64,000 bases of DNA from CBFHND01 sp965657085 (GCA_965657085.1 CBFHND010000009.1:60634-124633); one strand, 5' to 3'. Shown: positions 7,380 through 16,407, counted from the first letter of the stretch. Program-made: numbers and translations. Notes: generated from the letters alone by a model not told the origin.

Positions 7380-10309
7380 GGGTCAAGGACAAGGGGCTGA
7401 TCGACCGCAACGCGCCGCTTTCGTTTCGCTTTGATGGCACCACCTATGCGGGGTTTCAGGGCGATACGCTGGCCTCTGCCTTGCTGGCCAACGGACTCAA
7501 GCTGGTGGGGCGGTCGTTCAAATACCACCGCCCCCGCGGCATCCTGAGCGCGGGCAGCGAAGAACCCAACGCGCTGATGACCATTGGCAGCGGCGCGCAA
7601 ACCGACCCGAACGTGCGCGCCACGGTGCAAGAGCTTTACGAGGGGCTGGAAGCGCGCAGTCAGAACGCGTGGCCGTCGCTGAACTTCGACGTGATGGCGA
7701 TCAACGATCTGGCCGCACCGTTCCTGTCGGCGGGTTTCTATTACAAGACCTTCATGTGGCCGCGCGCTTTCTGGGAAAAGGTGTACGAGCCAGCGATCCG
7801 CCGGGCTGCGGGCCTTGGGGCGCTCAGCGGTCAGCACAACCCTGATAAATACGACAAGGCCTTTGCGTTCTGCGATCTGCTGATCATCGGCGCGGGGCCC
7901 GCGGGCCTGATGGCGGCGCTGGTCGCGGGCCGGGCCGGGGCCGATGTGATCCTTGCCGACGAAGACAGCCTGATGGGCGGACGCCTGAACGCCGAAACCT
8001 ACAGCATCGAAGGTATGCCGGGGGCCGAATGGGCCCGCGCGACCGCAGCCGAGTTGCAAGCCATGGACAACGTGCGCCTGATGCCGCGCACCACGGTCAC
8101 GGGTGTCTACGATCAGGGCACCTATGGCGCACTGGAAAAGGTGTCGCAGCACACGCGCAACCCTGCACGCGGCGCGCCGCTGGAAACCTTCTGGCGGATC
8201 GTGGCCAAGCGGTCGATCCTCGCCGCGGGCGCTTTGGAGCGGCCCATCGCATTTCCCAACAATGACCGACCCGGCATCATGACCGCAGGCGCCGTGCGCG
8301 CCTATCTCAACCGTTGGGGCGTCAGCCCCGGCAAGGCGGTCAGCGTGTTCACCAACAACGACGATGGCCACCGCACCGCATCCGATCTGGTGGCCGCGGG
8401 CGTGCATGTGGCTGCCGTTCTCGACAGCCGTGCCACCGCGACGGCACAGGGCGATTACCGCCTGATCACCGGTGCGCAGGTCTGCGACACGTCCGGGCGC
8501 AAGGGGTTGGAGGCCGTAACCTATCGCACTCCCGGCGGCGAAGAACGGCTTGCCACCGATTGCCTTGCCATGTCGGGTGGCTGGAACCCGTCGGTGCACC
8601 TGACCTGCCATATGAACGGGCGGCCCACATGGCAGCCCGAGATTGCCAGCTTTGTGCCGATAGAAGGCACCGTGCCCGGCATGACCGTTGCAGGTGCGGC
8701 CAAGGGCGTTTTCAGCACTCAAGGGTGCCTGACCTCGGGGGCCGAGGCCGCACGGGCGGTGCTGACCGATCTGGGACTGGACGTGGGCAAGGGCGAAATA
8801 CCCGCTGCCGATGACACGCCCTATGCGCTTGATCCGCTGTGGGCCGTGCCGGGCAAAGGGCGCGCGTGGCTCGATTTCCAGAACGACGTGACGGTAAAGG
8901 ATATCAAGCAGGCCGCGGTCGAAAACTTCCGGTCGGTGGAGCATATGAAACGCTACACCACCCAAGGGATGGCCACCGATCAGGGCAAGAACTCCAATGT
9001 GGCGGCGCTGGCAATCCTTGCGGATGCGACAGGCCGGGGCATTCCCGAAACCGGCACAACCACCTTCCGCCCACCCTATAGCCCCGTGGCGTTGGCGGCC
9101 TTTGGGGCGGGCGCGCAGGGCAAGGGGTTCGCGCCTGAACGGCTGACAACCAGCCACGCGGCCTCGGTTGATGCGGGTGCGCCCATGATGGAGGCGGGGC
9201 TGTGGTACAGGCCCAGCTATTTCCCCCAGCACGGCGAAAGCAACTGGCGGCAATCCTGTGACCGCGAGGTTGGATACGTGCGCGACGCGGTGGGCATCGC
9301 CGATGTGTCCACGCTGGGCAAGATCGACATTCAGGGGCCGGATGCAGGCGCGCTGCTGGATTTCGTCTATACCAACATGTTCTCCACGCTGAAGGTCGGG
9401 CGCGTGCGCTACGGGCTGATGCTGCGCGAGGACGGGCACGTCATGGACGACGGCACCACCGCGCGGCTGGGCGAAAGCCACTATGTGATGACAACCACGA
9501 CCGCGGCGGCCGGGCAGGTGATGCGGCATCTGGAGTTTGTCACACAGGTCCTGCGCCCCGACTGGAACGTGCGGATCATGTCGGTGACAGAACAGTGGGC
9601 GCAATTCGCCGTGGCGGGGCCAATGGCGCGTGATCTGTTGAATGGGCTTCTGGACGATCCGATCGACAATGACAGCTTTCCCTTCATGGCCTGTGGCCCG
9701 GTGGCGGTTCAGGGTGTTACCGGGCGGCTCTTCCGTATCTCGTTCTCGGGCGAACATGCCTATGAGCTGGCGGTGCCTGCGCGTTATGGCGACAGCCTGT
9801 TCCGGGTGCTTGTCGCGCGGGCCGAGGCGCTGGGCGGTGGCCCCTACGGGATGGAGGCGCTGAACGTGCTGCGCATCGAAAAAGGGTTCATCACACATGC
9901 TGAAATCCATGGTCGCGTCACCGCCTTTGACATCGGCATGGACCGGATGATCTCGGCCAAGAAGGATTGCATCGGCAAGACCATGGCCGCGCGTCCGGGC
10001 CTTGTGGAAGAGGACCGCGAACAGCTTGTGGGCCTCAAACCCGTGGGCGCGGTCAAACAGCTGACGGCGGGTGCGCATCTCTTTGAGGAAGGGGCCGAGG
10101 CGACGCCGGACACCGATCAGGGCTATCTGACCTCGGTGGCGTTCTCGCCCACGTTCGGCCATTACCTTGGCCTTGGGTTCGTGCGCGGTGGGCTGGCGCG
10201 GCAAGGGGAGCGGATGCGTATGGTCGATCACATGCGGGGCATCGAAACCATCGTCGAGGTGTGCCATCCGGTGTTCCTTGATCCCGAAGGAGGGCGCGCA
10301 CGTGGCTGA
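7376..10309 (+). CDS. soxA: Sarcosine oxidase subunit alpha
   Basis: 977 residues, the normal size. The N-terminus is the ferredoxin-like fold (KYHRPRGILSAGSEEPNA) found in SoxA without an iron-sulfur cluster. A nucleotide-binding domain with LLIIGAGPAGLMAAL follows at about residue 170. The C-terminal 380 residues are a GcvT-type aminomethyltransferase domain that binds tetrahydrofolate and makes 5,10-methylene-THF. It overlaps soxD by 4 bases and soxG by 8 bases, so the four subunits are translationally coupled. Role: one-carbon release from sarcosine, usually downstream of glycine betaine and dimethylglycine breakdown. Confidence 0.95.
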   Translation: MRVKDKGLIDRNAPLSFRFDGTTYAGFQGDTLASALLANGLKLVGRSFKYHRPRGILSAGSEEPNALMTIGSGAQTDPNVRATVQELYEGLEARSQNAWPSLNFDVMAINDLAAPFLSAGFYYKTFMWPRAFWEKVYEPAIRRAAGLGALSGQHNPDKYDKAFAFCDLLIIGAGPAGLMAALVAGRAGADVILADEDSLMGGRLNAETYSIEGMPGAEWARATAAELQAMDNVRLMPRTTVTGVYDQGTYGALEKVSQHTRNPARGAPLETFWRIVAKRSILAAGALERPIAFPNNDRPGIMTAGAVRAYLNRWGVSPGKAVSVFTNNDDGHRTASDLVAAGVHVAAVLDSRATATAQGDYRLITGAQVCDTSGRKGLEAVTYRTPGGEERLATDCLAMSGGWNPSVHLTCHMNGRPTWQPEIASFVPIEGTVPGMTVAGAAKGVFSTQGCLTSGAEAARAVLTDLGLDVGKGEIPAADDTPYALDPLWAVPGKGRAWLDFQNDVTVKDIKQAAVENFRSVEHMKRYTTQGMATDQGKNSNVAALAILADATGRGIPETGTTTFRPPYSPVALAAFGAGAQGKGFAPERLTTSHAASVDAGAPMMEAGLWYRPSYFPQHGESNWRQSCDREVGYVRDAVGIADVSTLGKIDIQGPDAGALLDFVYTNMFSTLKVGRVRYGLMLREDGHVMDDGTTARLGESHYVMTTTTAAAGQVMRHLEFVTQVLRPDWNVRIMSVTEQWAQFAVAGPMARDLLNGLLDDPIDNDSFPFMACGPVAVQGVTGRLFRISFSGEHAYELAVPARYGDSLFRVLVARAEALGGGPYGMEALNVLRIEKGFITHAEIHGRVTAFDIGMDRMISAKKDCIGKTMAARPGLVEEDREQLVGLKPVGAVKQLTAGAHLFEEGAEATPDTDQGYLTSVAFSPTFGHYLGLGFVRGGLARQGERMRMVDHMRGIETIVEVCHPVFLDPEGGRARG

Positions 10310-10847
10310 GTTGATTGCAAAAACCCCCTGTGCGGGGCTGTTGCCACTGACCATCGGCACCTGTTCCCTGACCGAGGTCGACCTTGGCACGCTGACTTCT
10401 GTGGCGCCTTTCGCCAAGGGCGGAAAGCCAGCGTCCGACGCGCTGAAAGCGGCCCACGGCATGGCGTTGCCCGGGCCGAACCGGGCCACGGGCAAGGACG
10501 GCGCGCGCGCGATCTGGTTTGGACAAGACATGGTGTTGCTGGCCGGTCCTGCGCCGGACAAGGGGTTGGCCAAACACGCGGCCCTTACCGATCAGACGGA
10601 TGCTTGGGCGTCGGTGCACCTGACCGGGGCAGGGGCCGAGGATGTTCTGGCGCGGCTGGTGCCTGTGGACATGCGCGCGTCGGTCTTCAAACGCGGCCAT
10701 ACCGCGCGCACCCAGTTGATGCATATGAACGCATCGATCACGCGGACCGGGGCGGATACCTTTCTGATCCTCGCCTTCCGGTCCATGGCTGGCACTTTGG
10801 TGCATGACCTCAAAACCGCGATGGAAAGCGTGGCGGCACAGGGATAA
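10302..10847 (+). CDS. soxG: Sarcosine oxidase subunit gamma
   Basis: 181 residues from a GTG start at 10302. The ribosome binding site GAAGGAGGG ends 7 bases before this GTG, which decides against the longer upstream frame that would overlap soxA by more than 130 bases. The C-terminal part (HLTGAGAEDVLARLVPVDMR) has the GcvT-like fold of SoxG. Gamma is the small subunit of the heterotetramer and lies against the folate domain of alpha. It is the last gene of soxBDAG. Confidence 0.9.
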   Translation: MAELIAKTPCAGLLPLTIGTCSLTEVDLGTLTSVAPFAKGGKPASDALKAAHGMALPGPNRATGKDGARAIWFGQDMVLLAGPAPDKGLAKHAALTDQTDAWASVHLTGAGAEDVLARLVPVDMRASVFKRGHTARTQLMHMNASITRTGADTFLILAFRSMAGTLVHDLKTAMESVAAQG

Positions 10848-10886
10848 GGTCCAAGGGTCTGATTCCAAATCCTCAAGAGGTGCCCG

Positions 10887-11186
10887 ATGATCCGTTCCGC
10901 CCTGACCCTGACGCTTGGCCTGTTGGCTGTTCCCGCCGCTGCCGAAGACAAGGCGACAAGCTGCGGCTACCAGGCGGATGTGGTCGCCGCCGTGCAGGCC
11001 GCGCGGCTTGAGCGGGTCAAGGAAACGAATGTGTCCGAACATGTTCTGGCCACGGACCCCACCTGGCCCGAAAACTACAATGCGGCCATTCCTCTGGTCG
11101 CGCCCTGGGTTTACGAGATGAAGCGCCGTGATGTGAAAAATCAGGACCTCGCCGCCGCATGGAAAGAGCTGTGCCTGGCCCAGTGA
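10887..11186 (+). CDS. Small exported hypothetical protein
   Basis: 99 residues. The first 20 are a signal peptide (short basic start, LTLTLGLLAVP core, cleavage expected at AAA-E). The mature part is about 79 residues with two cysteines (SCGYQ near the start, ELCLAQ at the end) that could form a disulfide. AGAGGTGCCCG precedes the ATG. It lies between soxG and dnaG on the same strand. No family is recognised; a periplasmic location is the only firm inference. Confidence 0.7.
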   Translation: MIRSALTLTLGLLAVPAAAEDKATSCGYQADVVAAVQAARLERVKETNVSEHVLATDPTWPENYNAAIPLVAPWVYEMKRRDVKNQDLAAAWKELCLAQ

Positions 11187-11237
11187 TCGGCGCGCGCACC
11201 CCGTGCGCTCACTGGACTCTTGCCGCCCCTGATACGA

Positions 11238-11248
11238 TATAATGCAGC
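11238..11248 (+). promoter_or_regulatory. TATAAT -10-like element directly before dnaG
   Basis: A perfect TATAAT occupies 11238-11243 and the dnaG ATG begins at 11249. If used as a -10 box, transcription would start at or next to the ATG, giving a leaderless mRNA. No Shine-Dalgarno sequence is visible before this ATG, which fits. A clear -35 box at the right distance is not visible. Confidence 0.4.
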
Positions 11249-13210
11249 ATGAGCCTGCCACCCGGATTCCTTGATGAGTTGCGCGACCGACTGAGCCTTG
11301 GGCAAGTCGTGGGCCGCAAGGTCATGTGGGACACGCGCAAATCCAATCAGGGCAAGGGCGATCTCTGGGCACCCTGCCCCTTCCATCAGGAAAAAACGGC
11401 CAGCTTCCACGTCGATGATCGCAAGGGCTATTACTATTGCTTTGGCTGCCACGCCAAGGGCGACGCCATTTCCTTTGTCCGCGAGACGGAAAACGTCAGC
11501 TTCATGGAGGCGATCCAGATTCTTGCCGGTGAGGCGGGGATGCCCATGCCCGAACGCGACCCGCGCGCGCAGGCCAAGGCAGACAAGCGCACGCAACTGG
11601 CCGAGGTCATGGACATGGCCGTGCAGCATTTTCGTCTGCAACTGCGCACCGGGGCCGCGTCCGAGGCGCGCGCCTATCTCGACCGCCGGGGTCTGAATGA
11701 AGCGGCGCAGGACCGGTGGGAAATCGGGTTCGCGCCTGACGCATGGCAGGGGTTGTGGGACCATCTGAAATCCAAGGGTGTCGATGATGCGTTGATCCTT
11801 GGCGCGGGTTTGGCCAAGCCCAGCCAGAAGGGTGGCAAGCCCTATGACACCTTTCGGGGGCGGATCATCTTTCCGATCCGCGATGCGCGTGGACGGTGCA
11901 CTGCCTTTGGTGGGCGGGCGATGGACCCGGGCGACAATGCGAAATACCTGAACTCGCCCGAAACCGAGCTGTTCGACAAGGGCCGCAGCCTTTACAACCA
12001 CGGGCCGGCCCGGACGGCGGCAGGCAAGGGTCAGCCGCTGATCGTGGCGGAAGGGTATATGGACGTGATCGCCCTGTCCGAATACGGGTTCGAGGCGGCG
12101 GTGGCGCCGCTTGGCACGGCCGTCACCGAGACGCAGTTGCAAATGCTCTGGCGGATCGCACCCGAACCAATCATCGCGCTGGATGGTGACACCGCGGGCT
12201 TGCGCGCTGCCATGCGCCTGATCGATCTGGCACTGCCGCTCTTGGAGGCGGGCCAATCGCTGCGCTTTGCCATGATGCCCGAAGGGCAGGACCCCGACGA
12301 TCTGCTGAAGGCACAGGGTGCGCCTGCGTTGCAAAAACTGCTGGACGGGGCCCTGCCGATGGTGCGCCTGCTGTGGCAGCGCGAAACCGAGGGGCGGGTG
12401 TTCGACAGCCCGGAACGCAAGGCGGCTCTGGAAAAGTCTTTGAATGACCACGTTTCAAAAATCAAAGACCAGCTGATAGCGAAAAACTATAGGCAAGCGC
12501 TCAATGATTTGCGCTGGCAGGAGTTCTCCACTTGGAAAAAAAGGAGTAGCGGTGCGCGAGCGTACCAAACCGGAGCCAGTATGCTCGTGTCGCCCGATGC
12601 CAAGCGGAGTTATCTGGCTGATCAGAATGCTGAATTCATAACACAAGAAGTTCGAGAGGCAGCCATTTTAGCGCTTTCGATGGAAAGCCCGGAGGCGTGT
12701 GTGGCTCAGATACATATGTTTGAAACCTTGGATTTCGTGGGACCATTTCACAATCAAATTAAAGCCGCGCTTCTTCCAATCGTGTCTGAATGCGTTGGCG
12801 TAACCGGCAGACTAAGACGAAAGCTTGAAGACACAGTCGGTAAAGACGCATTAGACAGGGTTTTCTCCTATAGCCATGTTAGGTTAGTTATCGACATTCT
12901 CGAACCTAACAACCCTACGGCGGCCGCAAAGGCTATCGCGCACGAATTCCGTAAAGTCCACGCTGAACGAGGGTTGGAGCGGGAGCTTGCAGAAGCTCGG
13001 GAAGACATTATGTATCACGATGTTGATGAGGGACTGACTTGGCGGCTGAGACAAGTCAAAGAAGAGTATGATGCATCCTTGCTGATAGGCGAGGAGCAAG
13101 GAGCTGAGGTCAAGGTTGGACCAAACGGCGTACGCATGGACTCTGAAGAACGCAACTCCCTCGATGATGCGATAGAAAAGGCGTTGGGGAAGCGACCGTC
13201 CGACAAATAG
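11249..13210 (+). CDS. dnaG: DNA primase
   Basis: 653 residues. The N-terminal CHC2 zinc domain has CPFHQEKTASFHV and CFGCHAKGD (C-x2-H ... C-x2-C). The Toprim catalytic core follows with EGYMDVIAL and ALDGDTAGLRAA. DnaG makes RNA primers at the replication fork and docks on DnaB through its C-terminus. The C-terminal third (about residues 400-653, bases 12440-13210) is visibly AT-richer than the rest and has different codon use and no resemblance to the linker I expect in Roseobacter primases. It remains one uninterrupted frame. This suggests replacement or rapid divergence of the helicase-interacting domain. Confidence 0.93.
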   Translation: MSLPPGFLDELRDRLSLGQVVGRKVMWDTRKSNQGKGDLWAPCPFHQEKTASFHVDDRKGYYYCFGCHAKGDAISFVRETENVSFMEAIQILAGEAGMPMPERDPRAQAKADKRTQLAEVMDMAVQHFRLQLRTGAASEARAYLDRRGLNEAAQDRWEIGFAPDAWQGLWDHLKSKGVDDALILGAGLAKPSQKGGKPYDTFRGRIIFPIRDARGRCTAFGGRAMDPGDNAKYLNSPETELFDKGRSLYNHGPARTAAGKGQPLIVAEGYMDVIALSEYGFEAAVAPLGTAVTETQLQMLWRIAPEPIIALDGDTAGLRAAMRLIDLALPLLEAGQSLRFAMMPEGQDPDDLLKAQGAPALQKLLDGALPMVRLLWQRETEGRVFDSPERKAALEKSLNDHVSKIKDQLIAKNYRQALNDLRWQEFSTWKKRSSGARAYQTGASMLVSPDAKRSYLADQNAEFITQEVREAAILALSMESPEACVAQIHMFETLDFVGPFHNQIKAALLPIVSECVGVTGRLRRKLEDTVGKDALDRVFSYSHVRLVIDILEPNNPTAAAKAIAHEFRKVHAERGLERELAEAREDIMYHDVDEGLTWRLRQVKEEYDASLLIGEEQGAEVKVGPNGVRMDSEERNSLDDAIEKALGKRPSDK

Positions 13211-13255
13211 TGGATTGAAAGCTTATTTCCTTAAGAAAAAGACGGTAAACGGGTG

Positions 13256-13312
13256 GCCGAATCACCTGAACGCGTGAATGATTCTCTGTAAGCCGAATCA
13301 GGCAAATGATTC
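13256..13312. promoter_or_regulatory. Cluster of four GANTC sites in two related dyads upstream of rpoD
   Basis: GAATC at 13259 and 13295 and GATTC at 13280 and 13308 put four CcrM recognition sites within 54 bases. GCCGAATCA is repeated at 13256 and 13292, and AATGATTC at 13277 and 13305, so the region is an imperfect duplication of an inverted pair. It lies 29-85 bases before the rpoD ATG. Methylation-linked control (CcrM/GcrA) is an inference. Confidence 0.5.
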
Positions 13313-13340
13313 GAAACAGAGCCCTGAACAGGAGCACTCG

Positions 13341-15335
13341 ATGGCTGCGAAAGACACCAACGAAGACGCCAAGACAGACGACCAGGATGCCGGTCACTCG
13401 CTCGACATGAGCCAGGCCGCGGTCAAGAAGATGATCGGGGAGGCCCGCGAGAAGGGCTATATCACCTATGATCAGCTGAACACAGTGCTGCCGCCGGATC
13501 AGGTCAGTTCCGAACAGATCGAAGATGTCATGTCGATGCTGTCCGAAATGGGCATCAACATCATCGAGGACGAAGAGGCCGAAGACGAAGAGGCCAAGGG
13601 CTCAACCGAACTCACGACCACCGAAGGCACCCGTGAGATCACGCTGGGCTCGGGCACGGCCGAGAAACTGGATCGGACAGACGATCCGGTGCGCATGTAC
13701 CTGCGCGAAATGGGCAGTGTCGAACTGCTCAGCCGTGAAGGCGAGATCGCCATTGCCAAGCGTATCGAGGCGGGCCGCAACACGATGATCGCGGGGCTGT
13801 GTGAAAGCCCGCTGACCTTTCAGGCGATCACCATCTGGCGCGACGAACTTCTGAGCGAAGACATCCTGCTGCGCGACGTCATCGACCTGGAGGCCACGTT
13901 TGGCAACCAGATGGGCGAAGACGGCGAAGTACAGGAACCCGTGGTTGCCGCCGGTGCGGCCCCCGCCGCGACCGAGACCAAGACCGAAGAAACGCAGCAA
14001 GAGCTTGACGCCGATGGCAACCCCATCGCCAAGGAAGACGACGACGACGAGGAAGAACAGGCGAACATGTCGCTGGCCGCGATGGAAGCCGCACTGAAGC
14101 CGCAGGTTCTGGAAACGCTCGACATCATCGCGGGCGACTATGCCAAGCTGAGCGAAATGCAGGACAGCCGGATTTCGGCGACCCTGAACGAGGATGGATC
14201 GTTCTCGAAGAAGGACGAAGACACCTACCAGAAACTGCGTGCCGAGATCGTCCTGCTGGTCAACGAATTGCACCTGCACAACAATCGGATCGAGGCCTTG
14301 ATCGACCAGCTTTATGGCATCAACCGCCGTATCATGCAGATCGACAGCGCCATCGTGAAACTGGCGGATCAGGCGCGGATCAACCGCAAGGAATTCGTGG
14401 ATTCCTATCGCGGCTATGAACTTGATCCCAACTGGATGGAGCGGATGGCCGAAAAGCCCGGCCGCGGCTGGCAGATGTTCATCGAACGCTCGTCCGACAA
14501 GGTCGAAGAGCTGCGCGCCGACATGGCGCAGGTCGGCCAATACGTCGGTCTGGATATTTCGGAATTCCGCCGCATCGTCCAACAGGTCCAAAAGGGCGAG
14601 AAAGAAGCCCGCCAGGCGAAAAAGGAAATGGTCGAAGCGAACCTGCGCCTCGTCATCTCCATCGCCAAGAAATACACCAACCGCGGTTTGCAGTTCCTTG
14701 ATCTGATCCAGGAAGGCAACATTGGCCTGATGAAGGCCGTGGACAAATTTGAATATCGTCGCGGTTACAAGTTCTCGACCTACGCAACATGGTGGATCCG
14801 TCAGGCGATCACCCGGTCCATCGCGGATCAGGCGCGCACCATCCGTATCCCTGTGCACATGATCGAAACGATCAACAAACTGGTGCGAACAGGCCGCCAG
14901 ATGCTGCACGAGATTGGCCGCGAACCGACGCCCGAGGAACTGGCCGACAAGCTGCAGATGCCCTTGGAAAAGGTTCGCAAGGTGATGAAGATCGCCAAGG
15001 AACCGATTTCGCTGGAAACACCCATTGGCGACGAAGAAGACAGCCAACTTGGCGATTTCATCGAGGACAAGAATGCCGTGCTGCCTTTGGACAGCGCCAT
15101 TCAGGAGAACCTCAAGGAAACGACCACACGGGTTCTGGCCTCGCTGACCCCGCGCGAAGAACGGGTTCTGCGGATGCGGTTCGGCATCGGCATGAACACC
15201 GATCACACGCTCGAAGAGGTGGGCCAACAGTTCAGCGTGACGCGCGAACGGATCCGCCAGATCGAAGCCAAGGCCCTGCGCAAGCTCAAGCACCCGTCGC
15301 GGTCGCGCAAATTGCGGAGCTTCCTCGATCAGTAA
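13341..15335 (+). CDS. rpoD: RNA polymerase sigma factor RpoD (sigma-70)
   Basis: 664 residues from the ATG at 13341, which has AGGAG 6 bases upstream. An earlier in-frame start at 13278 lies inside the regulatory repeats and is rejected. Region 1.1 is followed by an acidic non-conserved insert (about residues 200-250, run of D and E). Region 2.4 reads FSTYATWWIRQAITRSIADQ split across the promoter-melting helix, and region 4.2 has SVTRERIRQIEAKALRKLKH. It is the primary sigma factor. The dnaG-rpoD order follows the classical macromolecular synthesis operon, without rpsU here. Confidence 0.97.
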   Translation: MAAKDTNEDAKTDDQDAGHSLDMSQAAVKKMIGEAREKGYITYDQLNTVLPPDQVSSEQIEDVMSMLSEMGINIIEDEEAEDEEAKGSTELTTTEGTREITLGSGTAEKLDRTDDPVRMYLREMGSVELLSREGEIAIAKRIEAGRNTMIAGLCESPLTFQAITIWRDELLSEDILLRDVIDLEATFGNQMGEDGEVQEPVVAAGAAPAATETKTEETQQELDADGNPIAKEDDDDEEEQANMSLAAMEAALKPQVLETLDIIAGDYAKLSEMQDSRISATLNEDGSFSKKDEDTYQKLRAEIVLLVNELHLHNNRIEALIDQLYGINRRIMQIDSAIVKLADQARINRKEFVDSYRGYELDPNWMERMAEKPGRGWQMFIERSSDKVEELRADMAQVGQYVGLDISEFRRIVQQVQKGEKEARQAKKEMVEANLRLVISIAKKYTNRGLQFLDLIQEGNIGLMKAVDKFEYRRGYKFSTYATWWIRQAITRSIADQARTIRIPVHMIETINKLVRTGRQMLHEIGREPTPEELADKLQMPLEKVRKVMKIAKEPISLETPIGDEEDSQLGDFIEDKNAVLPLDSAIQENLKETTTRVLASLTPREERVLRMRFGIGMNTDHTLEEVGQQFSVTRERIRQIEAKALRKLKHPSRSRKLRSFLDQ

Positions 15336-15340
15336 GGGCA

Positions 15341-15387
15341 GAGACTTTTCCAAAAAGTCTCGGGGCAAGTTTTCAAAAAACTTGCCC
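15341..15387 (+). terminator. Pair of adjacent perfect hairpins after rpoD
   Basis: Hairpin one pairs GAGACTTTT with AAAAGTCTC (15341-15361, 3-base loop). Hairpin two pairs GGGCAAGTTTT with AAAACTTGCCC (15363-15387, 3-base loop). They begin 6 bases after the rpoD stop. A similar doublet follows uvrC at 40328. Terminator or transcript-end stabiliser is the likely role, though neither is followed by a long T-run. Confidence 0.6.
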
Positions 15388-15819
15388 GCCGAGGTGCGGG
15401 CATCGCTTGACGGCCGGGATGTCATTGTCTTCGACGGTGTCTGCGTGCTCTGCTCGGGGTTCTTCCGGTTCATGGTCCGCCGGGACCGCGGCGCGCGGTT
15501 TCACTTTGCCACCGCCCAGTCACCTCTGGGGCAGGCGCTATATGCCAGCCTCGGCCTGCCCACCGATGCGTTCGAGACGAACCTCGTCATCGTGGATGGT
15601 GAAATCCATGAAAAGATGGATGCCTTTGCCGCTGCGATGCGCGCACTGGGGTGGCCATGGCGCGCGTTTGCCATTGCCCGGATGGCTCCAAGGCCCCTGC
15701 GCGACTGGGCCTATCATCGCATTGCGCGCAACCGATATGCCCTGTTTGGACGCACCGACACCTGCATGATCCCGAATGCCGAGGTTCGGGATCGGTTCCT
15801 GCCCGGTGGATTTGCCTAA
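15382..15819 (+). CDS. DCC-family (DUF393) thiol-disulfide oxidoreductase-like protein
   Basis: About 145 residues. The motif FDGVCVLCSGFFRF near the N-terminus is the DxxCxLC signature that names the DCC family, a thioredoxin-like group of uncertain substrate. The C-terminal part has the usual YRxxARNRYxLFG segment. No ATG is available: the TTG at 15382 lies in the arm of the rpoD hairpin, and a GTG at 15394 is an equally good start. It may be cotranscribed with rpoD through the hairpins. Redox function is inferred only from the cysteine pair. Confidence 0.8.
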   Translation: MPAEVRASLDGRDVIVFDGVCVLCSGFFRFMVRRDRGARFHFATAQSPLGQALYASLGLPTDAFETNLVIVDGEIHEKMDAFAAAMRALGWPWRAFAIARMAPRPLRDWAYHRIARNRYALFGRTDTCMIPNAEVRDRFLPGGFA

Positions 15820-16002
15820 CACTCTGGACGGTTTGCGCGGCCAATCGTGTCTTCGCCCGCGGGTGATCTTCTGCCGCGACAGGCATCGTCTGTCCTTGAG
15901 ACGGCTCGCCCGTCCACAGGTTCACCACGGTTTGACCAAGGTGTGATTTGGGCTCCGGCGGTCCGGGGCCTATATATAATGCAACCTTGACAGGAGAGAG
16001 GC

Positions 16003-16407
16003 ATGAAACACGTGTTCGCCGTTTTCGCATTGGCTGCCTTGCCTGGCACCGTTGCAGCCCTTGATTACTACCGCGATCCCCGCCTGCCCGTTGCACGCAT
16101 CACCGCTACAGAATTCGAAGTGATCGAACGCGGTGGCGCAGGTGCACGCGATGTCTGGTGCGCCGCTGCGCGCTATGCCGTGTACACCCTCGGTCAACAA
16201 TCGGGACGTATCTACATCGACACGCCACGTGGTCCGGCGCGCAGTGTGTCGGGCGCCAAAGGCGTGACTTTCACCACTCAGGCCCCTCCCAATCCCCCCG
16301 GTGGCAGCGTCAGCGTGACGACGCGCGTGGCTGGCGCGAACCTTCCGGTGATCCACGCCCTGCAATTCTGCCGCGATTATATCCTCGGCTCGGAAGACAG
16401 AATTTGA
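16003..16407 (+). CDS. Secreted WCAA-motif protein, paralogue 1
   Basis: 134 residues with an N-terminal signal peptide (cleavage near residue 19). It shares with the next two genes the blocks FEVIE, WCAAA-x-Y, a RxYV strand followed by RGPA, KGVxF, and GANL ... QFCRD. Two cysteines, one in each end block, are conserved in all three and probably form a disulfide. AGGAGAG precedes the ATG, and a TATAAT lies at 15975. The function is unknown. It is the first of a same-strand tandem trio and is probably exported to the periplasm. Confidence 0.75.
   Translation: MKHVFAVFALAALPGTVAALDYYRDPRLPVARITATEFEVIERGGAGARDVWCAAARYAVYTLGQQSGRIYIDTPRGPARSVSGAKGVTFTTQAPPNPPGGSVSVTTRVAGANLPVIHALQFCRDYILGSEDRI

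Noticed and set aside
7265..10573. Open minus-strand frame of 1102 codons antisense to soxA
   Set aside because: It mirrors soxA codon structure in a GC-rich gene, has low-complexity His/Arg/Gly-rich translation and no domain or ribosome binding site. soxA on the other strand is unequivocal.
13602..15473. Open minus-strand frame of 623 codons antisense to rpoD
   Set aside because: Shadow frame; its composition is an artefact of rpoD codon usage and it spans the rpoD hairpins.
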